The notes under the pieces are model-generated. The model searched no databases, was not told the DNA's origin, and saw nothing but the letters and a program-made list of their open reading frames with translations. This document shows positions 1 to 9,000 of a stretch of DNA of 48,771 bases, piece by piece. Positions within the stretch are counted from its first letter, which is position 1; the number at the start of each line of letters is the position of its first letter. The translations under genes and the position numbers were made by a program. Source of the DNA: Bacteroidales bacterium (lineage in GTDB: Bacteria > Bacteroidota > Bacteroidia > Bacteroidales > P3); the NCBI GenBank assembly GCA_009785425.1, contig WQWI01000013.1, forward strand, positions 1-48,771, given 5' to 3'.

Positions 1-195
1 AACAAATGGACTCTCTGCCTCGCAAATTTCAGCAATTCGTTCTCTAATTTTGTTGAAAATTCTGTTCACTGTTACACGATTTAGATTTACAAATTCTGCT
101 ACATTTTGGGCTTCCATTCCCAAACAAAACAACTTCAAAATAACCTTAAATTTAGCCTCTGAAATCTTAGTGCGTTTTAGATACTTGTTTTTCAT
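1..195 (-). CDS. IS1595-family (ISXO2-like) transposase, N-terminal fragment cut by window edge
   Basis: The minus strand from 195 encodes 65 residues beginning MKNKYLKRTKISEAKF and running off the window at base 1. A basic start, a helix-turn-helix-like stretch (NVAEFVNLNRVTVNRIF) and the phrase RIAEICEAESPF are what I associate with the N-terminus of IS1595/ISXO2 transposases of the IS1016 group, which continue into a DDE/DDN nuclease domain not visible here. A TATCTTTG promoter box lies 20 bases upstream. I could not define the terminal inverted repeat or target duplication, so the element's boundary is unknown. The neighbouring outer-membrane gene lacks its 5' end, which fits insertion or rearrangement here. 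Confidence 0.75.
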   Translation of the reverse strand, partial: MKNKYLKRTKISEAKFKVILKLFCLGMEAQNVAEFVNLNRVTVNRIFNKIRERIAEICEAESPFV

Positions 196-214
196 TTGTT
201 CTCAATTAGATATG

Positions 215-222
215 CAAAGATA
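215..222 (-). promoter_or_regulatory. Bacteroidetes -7 promoter box for the transposase
   Basis: The minus strand reads TATCTTTG, matching the TAnnTTTG consensus, with the start codon at 195 about 20 bases downstream. No convincing -33 element was identified. Confidence 0.5.
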
Positions 223-312
223 AGCATTCTAATCTAATCTTGAACCTGAAAAAATGACAAAGTTATCTGAACAATTTACACGAAAAATTATTCGCAGTAA
301 CGGCGAATTACA

Positions 313-642
313 TTGGAGTTTAGAGTGCCTTTTTTCGGTACAGCAGAATTAACAATCAGTTCGTGGGAACTCAATGTAAATGCACACTACCTGTTTCCAT
401 TAGGCGAACGAGGCTTTGTGTGGTATCCGATAGTAGGTTTATGTATTGTTGGCATACGAGAAAGAGCAAGTATTGCAGGCTTTAGTGTCGAAGAAAGTAG
501 AAATGTGATTGGCTTTAATTTTGGTGCGGGTATGGATTTCCCTATTTCCGAAAGACTCATCTTTAATGCGGAGCTTGCATTAAAATTACTGGACGGTGGT
601 GTTTTATCCACTATTCAACTCAGATTGGCTTTCCGGCTTTAA
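313..642 (+). pseudogene. C-terminal fragment of an outer-membrane beta-barrel protein
   Basis: About 110 residues show the alternating pattern of an OmpA/porin-like barrel, including WELNVNAHYLFPLGER, GFNFGAGMDFPISERL and the terminal strand IQLRLAFRL. These match the second half of small Bacteroidetes porin-family proteins, in which WDLNANAHYLFP-like strands sit mid-protein. The N-terminal signal peptide and first strands are missing. The reading frame is closed by a TAA at 298-300, and the only nearby start is a TTG at 313. A transposase lies just upstream, so this is probably a gene decapitated by insertion or rearrangement. A strong terminator follows. It is probably not expressed as a functional protein. 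Confidence 0.6.
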
Positions 643-659
643 ATAAGCTGCTACTGCTT

Positions 660-694
660 GAGGCTGTCTTTGTTTTGAGACAGCCTCTTTTTTT
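660..694 (+). terminator. Rho-independent terminator
   Basis: A perfect 10-bp stem (GAGGCTGTCT at 660-669 with AGACAGCCTC at 678-687), an 8-base loop and a run of seven T. It ends the barrel-fragment transcription unit. Confidence 0.85.
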
Positions 695-746
695 GTATCT
701 CGAGGCAAGAAAAGAAAAAATCGTTTTTTATTTCGATTATTTTTCG

Positions 747-754
747 TATCTTTG
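747..754 (+). promoter_or_regulatory. -7 promoter box for the 519-residue secreted protein gene
   Basis: TATCTTTG in a T-rich context between the terminator and the next gene. Transcription would start near 760, so ATGs at 773, 779 or 806 are all downstream of it. Confidence 0.65.
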
Positions 755-805
755 TAAAAAGTTATCCGCACAATGCGCATGGTCTTTTCACATCATATTC
801 GCAAA

Positions 806-2332
806 ATGAAACACCGCTATTTTATATTGCTTTTCTACTTGGCTGCATTTGCCACAGTATACCCGCAAATGGATAGGCCTTTGCGAGCCGAGATTCCCGT
901 GTCTGAAGGCTTTTTTCCGTTTGCACTAATCAATCTCGAAGAAAATGGTGTTTTGGTTCATACCGCAACGAGTGATGTTACCCGGCGTACGCAAGGAGGA
1001 AATATTCAGGATTTTTTCTTTTACGATGCTTTTCTTCGGCAAATGTGGCAAATCCGAACACATTTTCCTATTGAATACGCAGTTGTGAATTATGTGCTTA
1101 ACGAAGGAACCTTGCAAATTCTGCTGCGAAATCAAGTCTATCGAAACACGCATACGCCAACGTTTTTAATGAATGTTGATTTGCAAACGGGAATACACAC
1201 TATAGACACATTATTCTCATTGTCGAGAACACCGACTGCCGCCGGATTTGTACACAATTCGCGCGTGTGGTTAGTGCAAATCGATCGTGGAGACTGTGCT
1301 GTAAATATCGCGAGAGTGGGAGATACCTTACTTCATCAATATGTTTTTCGGAGATTTTCAAATCAAGAAGTTATTCACGCAGCTTTAGATACAGTTTCGG
1401 AAAGACTTTATCTGCTCTACGCCGATAATTCTCGTCGAGATGACTTTTTAATGCTTGCCGTTTTTGATACGCTTGCTAATTTGGTGCATTCGCAGGAGAT
1501 TCGATTAGATGCCCAAAGTCGTCCCGTTCAAGCGGAATTATTCATTGACACGGCAGGAACAGTCTTTATTTTCGGAACTTACAACTTGACATCCGAGCGT
1601 CAAAGAATGGATGTCAACGACCGTCTCACAGCCTCTACCGGATTTTTCAGCATGAAATTCAACGGTTCCGAAACACAACTTCTATCCATGCAAAATTTTG
1701 CGGACTTTGATAATGTCGATACACGTGTGAGCATGGATCAATCTCGAACGCTCCGCCAAAGGCGTGAGGGACGTCGCCAGCCTTTTTCGATGGATGTTTT
1801 GGTGAATTTTCAATTGAGGGAAGTCAACGGTGACTTAGCTCTAATCGGAGAAAGCGTTACACGAGAATATAGAACGACTACACGGACATTTCACGATCAC
1901 TTCGGGCGTGTAGTGCCTTACAGTATAACGGTTTTTGAAGGTTATAGTTTTAACGATACATTTATTTGGGTTTTGGGGGCAGATGGAAAAGCTCGGAAAA
2001 ATTATGTTTCCGACATCTCGGTAGCACTGAACAGCAGTCGACTAATCAACAGAGTCGCTTTTTGTTCCAATCCGAACGAAACAACAATCATGTTTGCAAA
2101 TGCCACAAACATCTTTTATAAATCGCTTGATCCTTACGAAATATCTTATCGAACGCTAAGGCTTCAACAATTACACAGAAACGACAGGGTTATTGAAGAT
2201 CATGATTCGCGAATTGTCCATTGGTACGGCTCAAATTTTTTGGTTGTTGGCTACCAAACTATTCAAAACAATACGCTGAGGGGTGCGAATAGGCGAGTGG
2301 TCTTCTATTTATCAAAATTGTCGCTGGATTAA
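806..2332 (+). CDS. Secreted protein of unknown function, possible beta-propeller
   Basis: I do not recognise a family. From the ATG at 806 the protein has a clean signal peptide (MKHRYFILLFYLAAFATVYPQ). The in-frame ATG at 773 would add 11 residues before it and cannot be excluded. The rest of about 490 residues is rich in short beta strands with repeated phrases such as LYLLYADNS, VFIFGTYN and FLVVGYQT, spaced as in a propeller that tracks measured values. This suggests a folded exported domain. There is no lipobox cysteine, transmembrane segment or T9SS sorting domain at the end (VVFYLSKLSLD). It is a single gene between a terminator and convergent minus-strand genes, with its own promoter. 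Calling it exported is well supported; anything more is inference. Confidence 0.7.
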   Translation: MKHRYFILLFYLAAFATVYPQMDRPLRAEIPVSEGFFPFALINLEENGVLVHTATSDVTRRTQGGNIQDFFFYDAFLRQMWQIRTHFPIEYAVVNYVLNEGTLQILLRNQVYRNTHTPTFLMNVDLQTGIHTIDTLFSLSRTPTAAGFVHNSRVWLVQIDRGDCAVNIARVGDTLLHQYVFRRFSNQEVIHAALDTVSERLYLLYADNSRRDDFLMLAVFDTLANLVHSQEIRLDAQSRPVQAELFIDTAGTVFIFGTYNLTSERQRMDVNDRLTASTGFFSMKFNGSETQLLSMQNFADFDNVDTRVSMDQSRTLRQRREGRRQPFSMDVLVNFQLREVNGDLALIGESVTREYRTTTRTFHDHFGRVVPYSITVFEGYSFNDTFIWVLGADGKARKNYVSDISVALNSSRLINRVAFCSNPNETTIMFANATNIFYKSLDPYEISYRTLRLQQLHRNDRVIEDHDSRIVHWYGSNFLVVGYQTIQNNTLRGANRRVVFYLSKLSLD

Positions 2333-2373
2333 GAAGAGTTGGAAAGCCGATGTAGCCTGTACTTAGCTCTTAA

Positions 2374-2688
2374 TCAGTTTAGTAATTTTCGATTTTCCAC
2401 ACCTATCAGTATTTGCATCTGCTGAATAGCGATTTGATTGAGTTTAAATCGATTAAGACCGGACTGACTTTTAATTATGGCAAATTCGCCATAATTAAAA
2501 ATGGGATTATGCACTTGCTCCCAAATACCGATGTATTCCAATGTATTTCGGTTGCGGAGCCAGTCTGAAATAAAAAACTCGCCATCCTTGGCTTTAATCA
2601 TATCTGAAATACAGATATAGTCTTGATTGTTTATGCGTGTAACGGATATTTCCGTGTCTTGCACGTTGATTTTTTCTTTTTTCTTCAT
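2374..2688 (-). CDS. Truncated KilA-N domain protein, probable internal deletion
   Basis: The 104 residues start like Bacteroidetes KilA-N proteins: a beta pair (INVQDTEISVTRINNQDYICISDMIKAKDGEF), then WLRNRNTLEYIGIWEQVHNPIFNYGEFAIIK. KilA-N is a DNA-binding domain common in phage and mobile elements, and full-length relatives are, from memory, roughly 250-290 residues. After FKL the expected GRYGGTYAHRDIAFEFASW core is absent. The text jumps to NQIAIQQMQILIGVENRKLLN, which resembles the extreme C-terminus of such proteins, so an in-frame internal deletion is likely. It follows the response regulator by 23 bases and may be carried on its transcript. It is probably a remnant. Confidence 0.6.
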   Translation of the reverse strand: MKKKEKINVQDTEISVTRINNQDYICISDMIKAKDGEFFISDWLRNRNTLEYIGIWEQVHNPIFNYGEFAIIKSQSGLNRFKLNQIAIQQMQILIGVENRKLLN

Positions 2689-2711
2689 GGATGCTTCGAT
2701 TTGGTGTTAAG

Positions 2712-3425
2712 CTAATAGCTTTTTTTTCTGTTTTGAATAAACAATCTGAAACCGGTGCCGTGAATATTCTGCAATTGAATGTCGGGGTCTTCTCGTAGAA
2801 ATTTTCGAAGCTTAGTCATGTAAACATCCATACTTCGGGTTGTATAAACATTGTCGCTTCCCCAGACTTTTGTCAATGCAGAACTTCGATAAACCACTTC
2901 ATTTTGATATTGACACAACAATCGAAGCAGATCGCTCTCTTTCGGCGTTAGTCTGATTTGTTGATTAGGGGTCATAATCAGTTGCATAGTGTAGTCGAAT
3001 GTTAATTGACCAATTGGAAACACAAGCTGTTCGCGTTGTTTGGCGGTGTCAATGCGACGAATGATGGCTTGAATGCGGCATATCAACTCCTCCATGCTGA
3101 ATGGTTTGGTAATGTAATCATCTCCTCCGACTTGAAAACCTTTCAAGCGGTCTTCTTCCAGATTTCTTGCTGTGGTGAATAAAATCGGAATGCTTTGATT
3201 GCGTGTGCGAATTTGTTTAGCCAATGTAAAACCGTCTTTTACAGGCATCATCACATCGGTAATACAAAAATTGTATTCGCCGGTTGAAAAAGCATCTAAG
3301 GCTTCTTCACCGTTGCAAGCCAAAAAGCATGGATAGCCTTTGACGTTTAAGTAACTTTGTAAGAATGGTCCGAAATTCAGGTCGTCTTCGGCAAGTAAAA
3401 TCTTTATTTCGTTTTGCGTTTTCAT
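2712..3425 (-). CDS. OmpR-family response regulator, RprY-like
   Basis: A complete 237-residue response regulator. The receiver domain (about 8-125) carries the acidic pair in LLAEDD, the phospho-acceptor Asp57 in ITDVMMP, the switch Thr near residue 84 (ILFTTA) and Lys107 (ITKPFS). The C-terminal winged-helix DNA-binding domain (about 140-232) shows LTPKESDLLRLL and DVYMTKLRKFLREDP. It most resembles RprY of Bacteroides, which pairs with the kinase RprX. The kinase gene lies immediately upstream with a 71-base gap holding a small TAAGGT/ACCTTA hairpin. I see no TAnnTTTG box in that gap, so it is probably transcribed from the kinase promoter. Targets are unknown. Confidence 0.9.
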   Translation of the reverse strand: MKTQNEIKILLAEDDLNFGPFLQSYLNVKGYPCFLACNGEEALDAFSTGEYNFCITDVMMPVKDGFTLAKQIRTRNQSIPILFTTARNLEEDRLKGFQVGGDDYITKPFSMEELICRIQAIIRRIDTAKQREQLVFPIGQLTFDYTMQLIMTPNQQIRLTPKESDLLRLLCQYQNEVVYRSSALTKVWGSDNVYTTRSMDVYMTKLRKFLREDPDIQLQNIHGTGFRLFIQNRKKSY

Positions 3426-3437
3426 AACTCAGATATT

Positions 3438-3453
3438 TAAGGTTTACACCTTA
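3438..3453. promoter_or_regulatory. Small hairpin between kinase and response regulator genes
   Basis: TAAGGT and ACCTTA are separated by four bases, 13 bases before the regulator start codon. It could be an operator for autoregulation or a processing site. The evidence is only the symmetry. Confidence 0.25.
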
Positions 3454-3496
3454 TATAACGCAAAAAAAACGATTTTCGTATAAAATTGTTGATAAC

Positions 3497-4426
3497 TTAT
3501 GGATTTTGTTGATAACTTATCGTAAACACGGTGCCGTTTTTGGGCACACTTTCCACAAAAATATCTCCTTTATGCATAGAAATCACTTGTTTGACGTAGC
3601 TCAATCCTAATCCGAAGCCTTTTACGTTGTGAATGTTTCCTGTCGGAGCTCGGTACAAAGTTTCAAAGATTTTTTTCAAATTATCTTTGGAAATCCCGAT
3701 ACCGTTGTCTTTGATTTGAATTTCGATGCCTTTTTTGGTGTTTTTGGTCGAAATTTCAATGATTGGCGTGGTGTTCGTGTATTTATTGGCGTTGTCGATT
3801 AGATTGTCGAATACGTTCACAATATGTACAAAATCGCCGTTAATCAAATCGTTTTCGGCATTGAGTGATGTAATGATTTTACCGTTGTTATGTTTGATTT
3901 GATAATCCATGTTTTGAATTGCCGTGCTAAGGGCTTCATGAATGTGCATAGGAGCTTTATTCATCAGAAGTTGCCCACGTTCTAATTTCGAAATTTCGAT
4001 AATATGATCGCTCAATGTTTTTAGTCGATCGTTTTCTTTTTTGATTAAATCGGAAAAACGCTTTATGTGCTCTTCGGTTTTTTCTACGTCAGGGTCTTTT
4101 AGAGCTTCGCAAACTAATGATATTGTTGAAATTGGTGTTTTTATCTCGTGTGTGATATTGTTGATGAAATCCGTTTTAATTTCGGACAATTTTCGATTTT
4201 GGAACATTTTATACAGTGTATAAGCATATACCGAGACGATGCTCATAACCAAAATCAAAGAAAGTGCCAACAAAGCAGAGATTTTTGGGAGAAAAACTTG
4301 CTCATCACCTTGATAATACGAAATCAAAATGAACATATTGCGAAGTAATATACCTTGAATGACTAATATCGTAATCAGCGAAATAGACATCGCCGCAGCG
4401 ATTGAATATAGAGTTTGTTTTGACAT
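3497..4426 (-). CDS. Membrane sensor histidine kinase, partner of the response regulator
   Basis: A two-helix sensor kinase of about 309 residues. Hydrophobic segments near residues 8-30 and 50-70 enclose a short periplasmic loop (about 20 residues), so sensing is probably in the membrane or by partners. The H-box is NITHEIKTPISTI, with the phospho-His near residue 93. The ATPase domain has the N box (FDNLIDNANKYT), G1 (IKDNGIGIS) and G2 (GFGLGLSYV). I chose the ATG at 4426. The longer frame would start with a TTG at 4450, upstream of a TACCTTTG promoter box (4434-4441) and overlapping the ATPase stop. With that promoter the message would be nearly leaderless. The last codons lie in a 20-bp tandem duplication that continues past the stop. 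Confidence 0.88.
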   Translation of the reverse strand: MSKQTLYSIAAAMSISLITILVIQGILLRNMFILISYYQGDEQVFLPKISALLALSLILVMSIVSVYAYTLYKMFQNRKLSEIKTDFINNITHEIKTPISTISLVCEALKDPDVEKTEEHIKRFSDLIKKENDRLKTLSDHIIEISKLERGQLLMNKAPMHIHEALSTAIQNMDYQIKHNNGKIITSLNAENDLINGDFVHIVNVFDNLIDNANKYTNTTPIIEISTKNTKKGIEIQIKDNGIGISKDNLKKIFETLYRAPTGNIHNVKGFGLGLSYVKQVISMHKGDIFVESVPKNGTVFTISYQQNP

Positions 4427-4433
4427 AGAGTTA

Positions 4434-4441
4434 CAAAGGTA
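4434..4441 (-). promoter_or_regulatory. -7 promoter box for the two-component operon
   Basis: The minus strand reads TACCTTTG, ending seven bases before the ATG at 4426. It decides the kinase start and implies a very short 5' leader. Confidence 0.6.
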
Positions 4442-4446
4442 TGTTT

Positions 4447-5742
4447 TCAATCAAAATAATTTCCAATAGCATAAAGTGGAATATTGTTCAGCCACAGGTC
4501 TTCACGATAGTTGGACAAGGAGGTGCGAATTGCAATTTTGGGGTTATGTTTTTCGCAAAAAACTTTCAAACTTTTTGCTTGCAGATTTTCTGTGGCTTTT
4601 ACTTCTATAGGAATAATTTCATTTGAATACTGAACAAGCAAATCTATTTCAGCTTTCAAACTATCGGAAACCCAATAAGCGATTACTAAATTTTCGTTTT
4701 GAGATAGTTGTTGAAAAACAAATTGCTCGGTTAGTGCACCTTTGAATTCTTGAAAAATACGACTACCTTCTAAAATCACCTTCACATCCAATTCACTCAT
4801 CGCCACCATTAAACCAACATCGACCATAAACAGTTTGAACGCTGAAAAATCCATGTACGCTTTTAATGGTAATGCAGGTTTATTTACACAAAAAACCTGT
4901 TTAATCAAGCCGCAATCTTGTAGCCAAGCCATAGCCAATTCAAATTCTTTTGCACGTGCTCCGGATTTGATTTTGGCATAGATAAATTTTTTATTTTCCT
5001 TTGACAATTGCGGTAAAATGGAATGCCACAACAAGCGAATACGTGGCACAATGTCGTTTGGAGCGTGCTTTGAAAAATCGCTCTCGTATTGGTCGAGGAT
5101 ATTTTTTTGTATTTCACGGACTTTATCAAAATCGTAGTTTTTCACAAATGAAGCAACGGCTTCGGGCATTCCGCCTACAACATAGTACTGACGAAGCCAT
5201 TCGATGTATTGCGATTTAAAGGTGGTTATTGTTTCAAATTTTTTGTTTTTTAACAACTCTACAAACCTATCCTGTTTAAGTGCATACAAAAATTCTATAA
5301 AATCCATTGGGTACATATCCAAAAACTGTACCTTTCCAACAGGAAAAGAAACGCTGTGATGCAGTGTCAATCCCAACAAAGAACCGGCAGCAACAACGTG
5401 GTACTCGGGGGCATTTTCACAAAAATACTTCAATGCGGTAAGCCCAAGTGGTACTTCTTGAATTTCATCAAAAATAATCAGCGTTTTTTGAGGTTTGGGG
5501 TCAATTCCTGAAAACGTTTTCAAGTTGAACAGAATACGTTCGGGTTGCAATCCTTCGTCGAACAAAGTTTTTAGAGTTATGTCGAATTCAAAATTCACAT
5601 AAATATAGCTATCATATTCGTTTTTTGCAAATTCTTTCATCAGCCAAGTTTTACCAACTTGGCGCGCTCCTCTAATGATCAAAGGCTTTCGGTCGGGACG
5701 ATGTTTCCATTCTATGAGTTGTTGTAAGGCTGTTCGTTTCAT
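4447..5742 (-). CDS. AAA+ ATPase with DUF4143 C-terminal domain
   Basis: A complete 431-residue protein of the AAA_14/DUF4143 family, common in anaerobes and of uncertain cellular role. The N-terminal ATPase has Walker A GARQVGKT (25-32) and Walker B LIIFDE (acidic pair near 92-93). The following sensor region is AAGSLLGLTLHHSVSFPVGKVQ. The C-terminal part has a helical DUF4143 region, then a restriction-endonuclease-like core with EIDLLVQ...IIPIEVKA (about 370-395), a PD-(D/E)XK-type arrangement. It has its own promoter 20 bases upstream. Its neighbours give no clue to a substrate. A relative of the same broad family lies at 30512-31774. Confidence 0.88.
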   Translation of the reverse strand: MKRTALQQLIEWKHRPDRKPLIIRGARQVGKTWLMKEFAKNEYDSYIYVNFEFDITLKTLFDEGLQPERILFNLKTFSGIDPKPQKTLIIFDEIQEVPLGLTALKYFCENAPEYHVVAAGSLLGLTLHHSVSFPVGKVQFLDMYPMDFIEFLYALKQDRFVELLKNKKFETITTFKSQYIEWLRQYYVVGGMPEAVASFVKNYDFDKVREIQKNILDQYESDFSKHAPNDIVPRIRLLWHSILPQLSKENKKFIYAKIKSGARAKEFELAMAWLQDCGLIKQVFCVNKPALPLKAYMDFSAFKLFMVDVGLMVAMSELDVKVILEGSRIFQEFKGALTEQFVFQQLSQNENLVIAYWVSDSLKAEIDLLVQYSNEIIPIEVKATENLQAKSLKVFCEKHNPKIAIRTSLSNYREDLWLNNIPLYAIGNYFD

Positions 5743-5762
5743 TTTTATATACTTTGAAAGTG

Positions 5763-5770
5763 CAAAGTTA
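5763..5770 (-). promoter_or_regulatory. -7 promoter box for the DUF4143 ATPase
   Basis: The minus strand reads TAACTTTG, with the ATG at 5742 about 20 bases downstream. It is divergent from the TonB receptor promoter at 5989, with a 32-bp repeat array between them. Confidence 0.6.
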
Positions 5771-5801
5771 CGATTTTTTTATGTAAAAAGCAAGTTGAAT
5801 T

Positions 5802-5891
5802 ACATTTTTTGGAACGACTTTGTGTGAAATTTTACATTTTTTGGAACGACTTTGTGTGAAATCTAACATTTTTTGGAACGACTTTGTGTGA
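5802..5891. repeat. Three tandem copies of a 32-bp repeat between divergent promoters
   Basis: Units begin at 5802, 5834 and 5866, each opening ACATTTTTTGGAACGACTTT and continuing GTGTGA. The third is cut after about 26 bases. The copies are almost identical, differing only in the last few bases. They occupy the 5743-6099 gene-free stretch, 32 bases upstream of the ATPase -7 box and about 98 bases upstream of the receptor -7 box. This position suits binding sites for a regulator of either gene. The rest of the stretch is AT-rich with no further structure seen. Confidence 0.85.
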
Positions 5892-5988
5892 GAAACCAGA
5901 AAAAACCTCACAAATTTTATTCACAATTTGTTAATAAAATGTAACATTTTTTTAGCACTCGCATAACAAAAAGAACAAAAAATATCCG

Positions 5989-5996
5989 TAACTTTG
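5989..5996 (+). promoter_or_regulatory. -7 promoter box for the Oar-like TonB receptor
   Basis: TAACTTTG followed by an A-rich leader of about 100 bases before the ATG at 6100. Confidence 0.6.
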
Positions 5997-6099
5997 CACC
6001 GTTTTTCATTAAGGACGGAGTAGGTAATAATTATCCACCAAGCAAACACGAAACGTATCATCAAAACAAAATAAAAACCTAAAAATCAACAAACAAAAC

Positions 6100-9000
6100 A
6101 TGAAAAAACACCTCACAACCATGAAAAAAATCTTTACACTTTTTGTGCTGCTCTTTTCGATGCAAATGATGCAAGCACAAGTAACAACTGCGTCTATGGC
6201 TGGACGCGTAATCGGTGGTGGCGAAACATTGCCCGGTGCAACCATTAGAGCGGTGCACACGCCAACAGGAACAGTATTCGGAAGTACAACCCGAATGGAC
6301 GGCTCGTTTACCGTGCCAAACATGCGTATCGGTGGCCCGTACACCGTAGAAATTTCGTTTATGGGCTTCCAGCCCCAAACATTTACGGACATTTTCTTAA
6401 CATTAGGCGAGGAGTTCACATTAAATGTAACTTTAGTTGAAGGTATCATGTTAGAAGGTGTTGATATTGTAAGTTATCAAAGTGCCGTAATGAATTCTAG
6501 CCGTACAGGAGCACAAACGGTTGTCACACGTAACGACATTAATATGCTTCCAACGTCAACCCGTTCATTGAGCGACTTTACGAGATTAACTCCAATGTCT
6601 GCTTCGGGCGGTGGAACCTTTGGTACAAGCTTTGCAGGAGTTTCCGGACGTTTCAACAATATGACTGTGAACGGTGCATCATTCAACAACTCGTTCGGAT
6701 TGGGTTCCGGATTAGGCGGTGCAGGTCGCGAGCCAATTTCTCTTGAGGCGTTGGATCAAATACAAGTTATGATTGCTCCTTTCGATGTTAGACTTGGCGG
6801 TTTTACCGGCGGTGGTATTAACACGGTTACCCGATCAGGTACTAACGATTTTCACGCTGCAGCGTATATGTTCACAAGAAGCCCGGCTTTGATGGGTTAC
6901 CGTGTGGGAGACCAAATCCAAAATGTTGCGGAATTTTCTGACAGAAGCTATGGTGTTACTGTTTCAGGTGCCATCATTCCGAACAGACTGTTTTTCTTTG
7001 TTAATGCCGAAGTAGATCGCCAAGCAAGTCCAATCAGTTTTACAACAAGAACACCGGGCTCGCGTATTGGTGCAGAGGGAGAAGTTGAATTAGATCGTTT
7101 GGCGGATTTTTTACGAAGTACGTTTGGTTACGATCCCGGATTCTATAACAAAACAAGTTCGCCTACGGAGGCTAATCGCATTACTGCTCGTTTCGATTTT
7201 AATATCAATCCCCGCCACAGATTGAGCTTGAGTTATTATCATCTAAGGTCGTTTTCTACAGGTAATCCTTCAACATCCCAAGCTCCGGTAGGCGGACGTG
7301 GTCCAAACTTGACTGCAATTCCTTTTTCCTCCACCTTTTTCCGTTTTAACAACAACTTTGACATTGTAATGGCAGAATTGCACACCACCATTAATAATAG
7401 AATGAGCAATACCTTACAAGTGGGTTACTCTCGACTTCGTGACTTTAGAGATATGGACGGTGGTTTTTTCCCGCAAGTGGATATTTTGATGGACGGTCAA
7501 GGTTTTACAACATTCGGAACTGAGGCAAATTCGCTTGGCAATCGTTTAGATTCTGATATCTTTCAAATCCAAAACAATTTTGTAATCAACACAGGCAGAC
7601 ACGAAATCACGCTTGGAACGCAAAGCGATCTCCGTCGCTTTAAGAACGGATTTGCTCAAAACTATCCGGGAGCGTGGGTATTCGGTTCTGTAGATGATTT
7701 TATATTCAACTCTTTGGCAACACAACAATGGTTGCAAACCAACCCAACAATGGCGGGTTTCAACATCACAAATTTTAACCCTGCTGCGTTTGGAATTACT
7801 GCTCCCGGTGTTACCGGTATAGCCAACTCAGCTCCAGGAACCGGATTAACAGCCTTCAACCAAGCATTCTCTGTTACAGGCGATTTTCCTTTTGCGTTTG
7901 TAGATGTATTCCAAATTGGACTTTATGCACAAAATAGATGGAGAGTTAACGACCAGTTTAATTTGACCTTTGGTGTACGTGTGGATATTCCTATCTTTAC
8001 AACGGATTTGCCTGAAAATCCGGCAATCGCATCAGATGTTTATCTTGATGGCATTCAAATTGATGTATCTCGATTTCCGAATGCACAGCCGATGTTTTCG
8101 CCTCGCGTAGGTTTTAACTGGCGTCCGTTAGAAGATGGCTCGTTGCAAGTTCGTGGTGGTACAGGTATCTTTACCGGAACGCCTCCATACGTATGGTTGA
8201 GCAACCAAGCCAGTAACAACGGTCTAGTATGGAGTAGCCTTCAGTTCGCCGGCGACCGTCGCCAAGAACTTGGATTTACCGGAGACATCTACACATATCC
8301 ACATCTTGCTCTTGAAAGTGCAACGCTACCAAGGGCAAATATCAACGCTACAGATCCGAATTTCAGATTCCCATCCATCTGGAGAAATAATTTGGCAGCA
8401 GATTTCAGATTTGGCGGTGGCTGGATTGCTACTGTAGAGCTTATACATTCGAGTGATATCAATGCTATTTATCATCGCAACATCGGTGTTCAAATGGCAA
8501 AAGATGCTGAAGGCAATCAAATCTTTGTAAACGATGGAAGCGGTCAAAACAGACGCCCTGCCTACATTATCCCTCAGGCTGGTAGTACGTTCCAAAGCGA
8601 CTTGCCGGGGAATAGCGGTCGTTCAAATCACGTAATTTTGATGGGCAATTCTAATTTGGGTTATTCTATTTTCTCAACATTTCAACTTCAAAGAAACTTT
8701 ATGCAAGGACCTTTGCAAGGCTTGAGTTTGAACGCATCTTACACGATGGGTAGAGCACGTGGTATCAATGATGGTACGGGTTCGGTTGCACTTAGCTCTT
8801 GGAACATTCGTCGTTCTCTCGACCCAAATGCGGCAGAACTGGGAACTTTGGCAGGCTCTGTTGACGGTCGTTTTATGTTTTCCGGTCATTATACAGCTAA
8901 TTGGAGCGATAGAGCTTCGACAAGTATTGGTATTTTCTTTCAAAGATATCGCCCATATCGCTTTACTTTTAGTTTCGGTGGAGATGCCAATGGCAGTGGT

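Noticed and set aside
3486-3520. DnaA boxes or replication origin suggested by TTGTTGATAAC repeats
   Set aside because: They do not match TTATCCACA well, lie in an operon and show no other origin features.
4427-4450. TTG start for the histidine kinase
   Set aside because: It lies upstream of the promoter box at 4434-4441, and the ATG at 4426 is a normal start.
5802-5891. CRISPR array
   Set aside because: The three units are directly adjacent with no unique spacers, and no cas genes are present.
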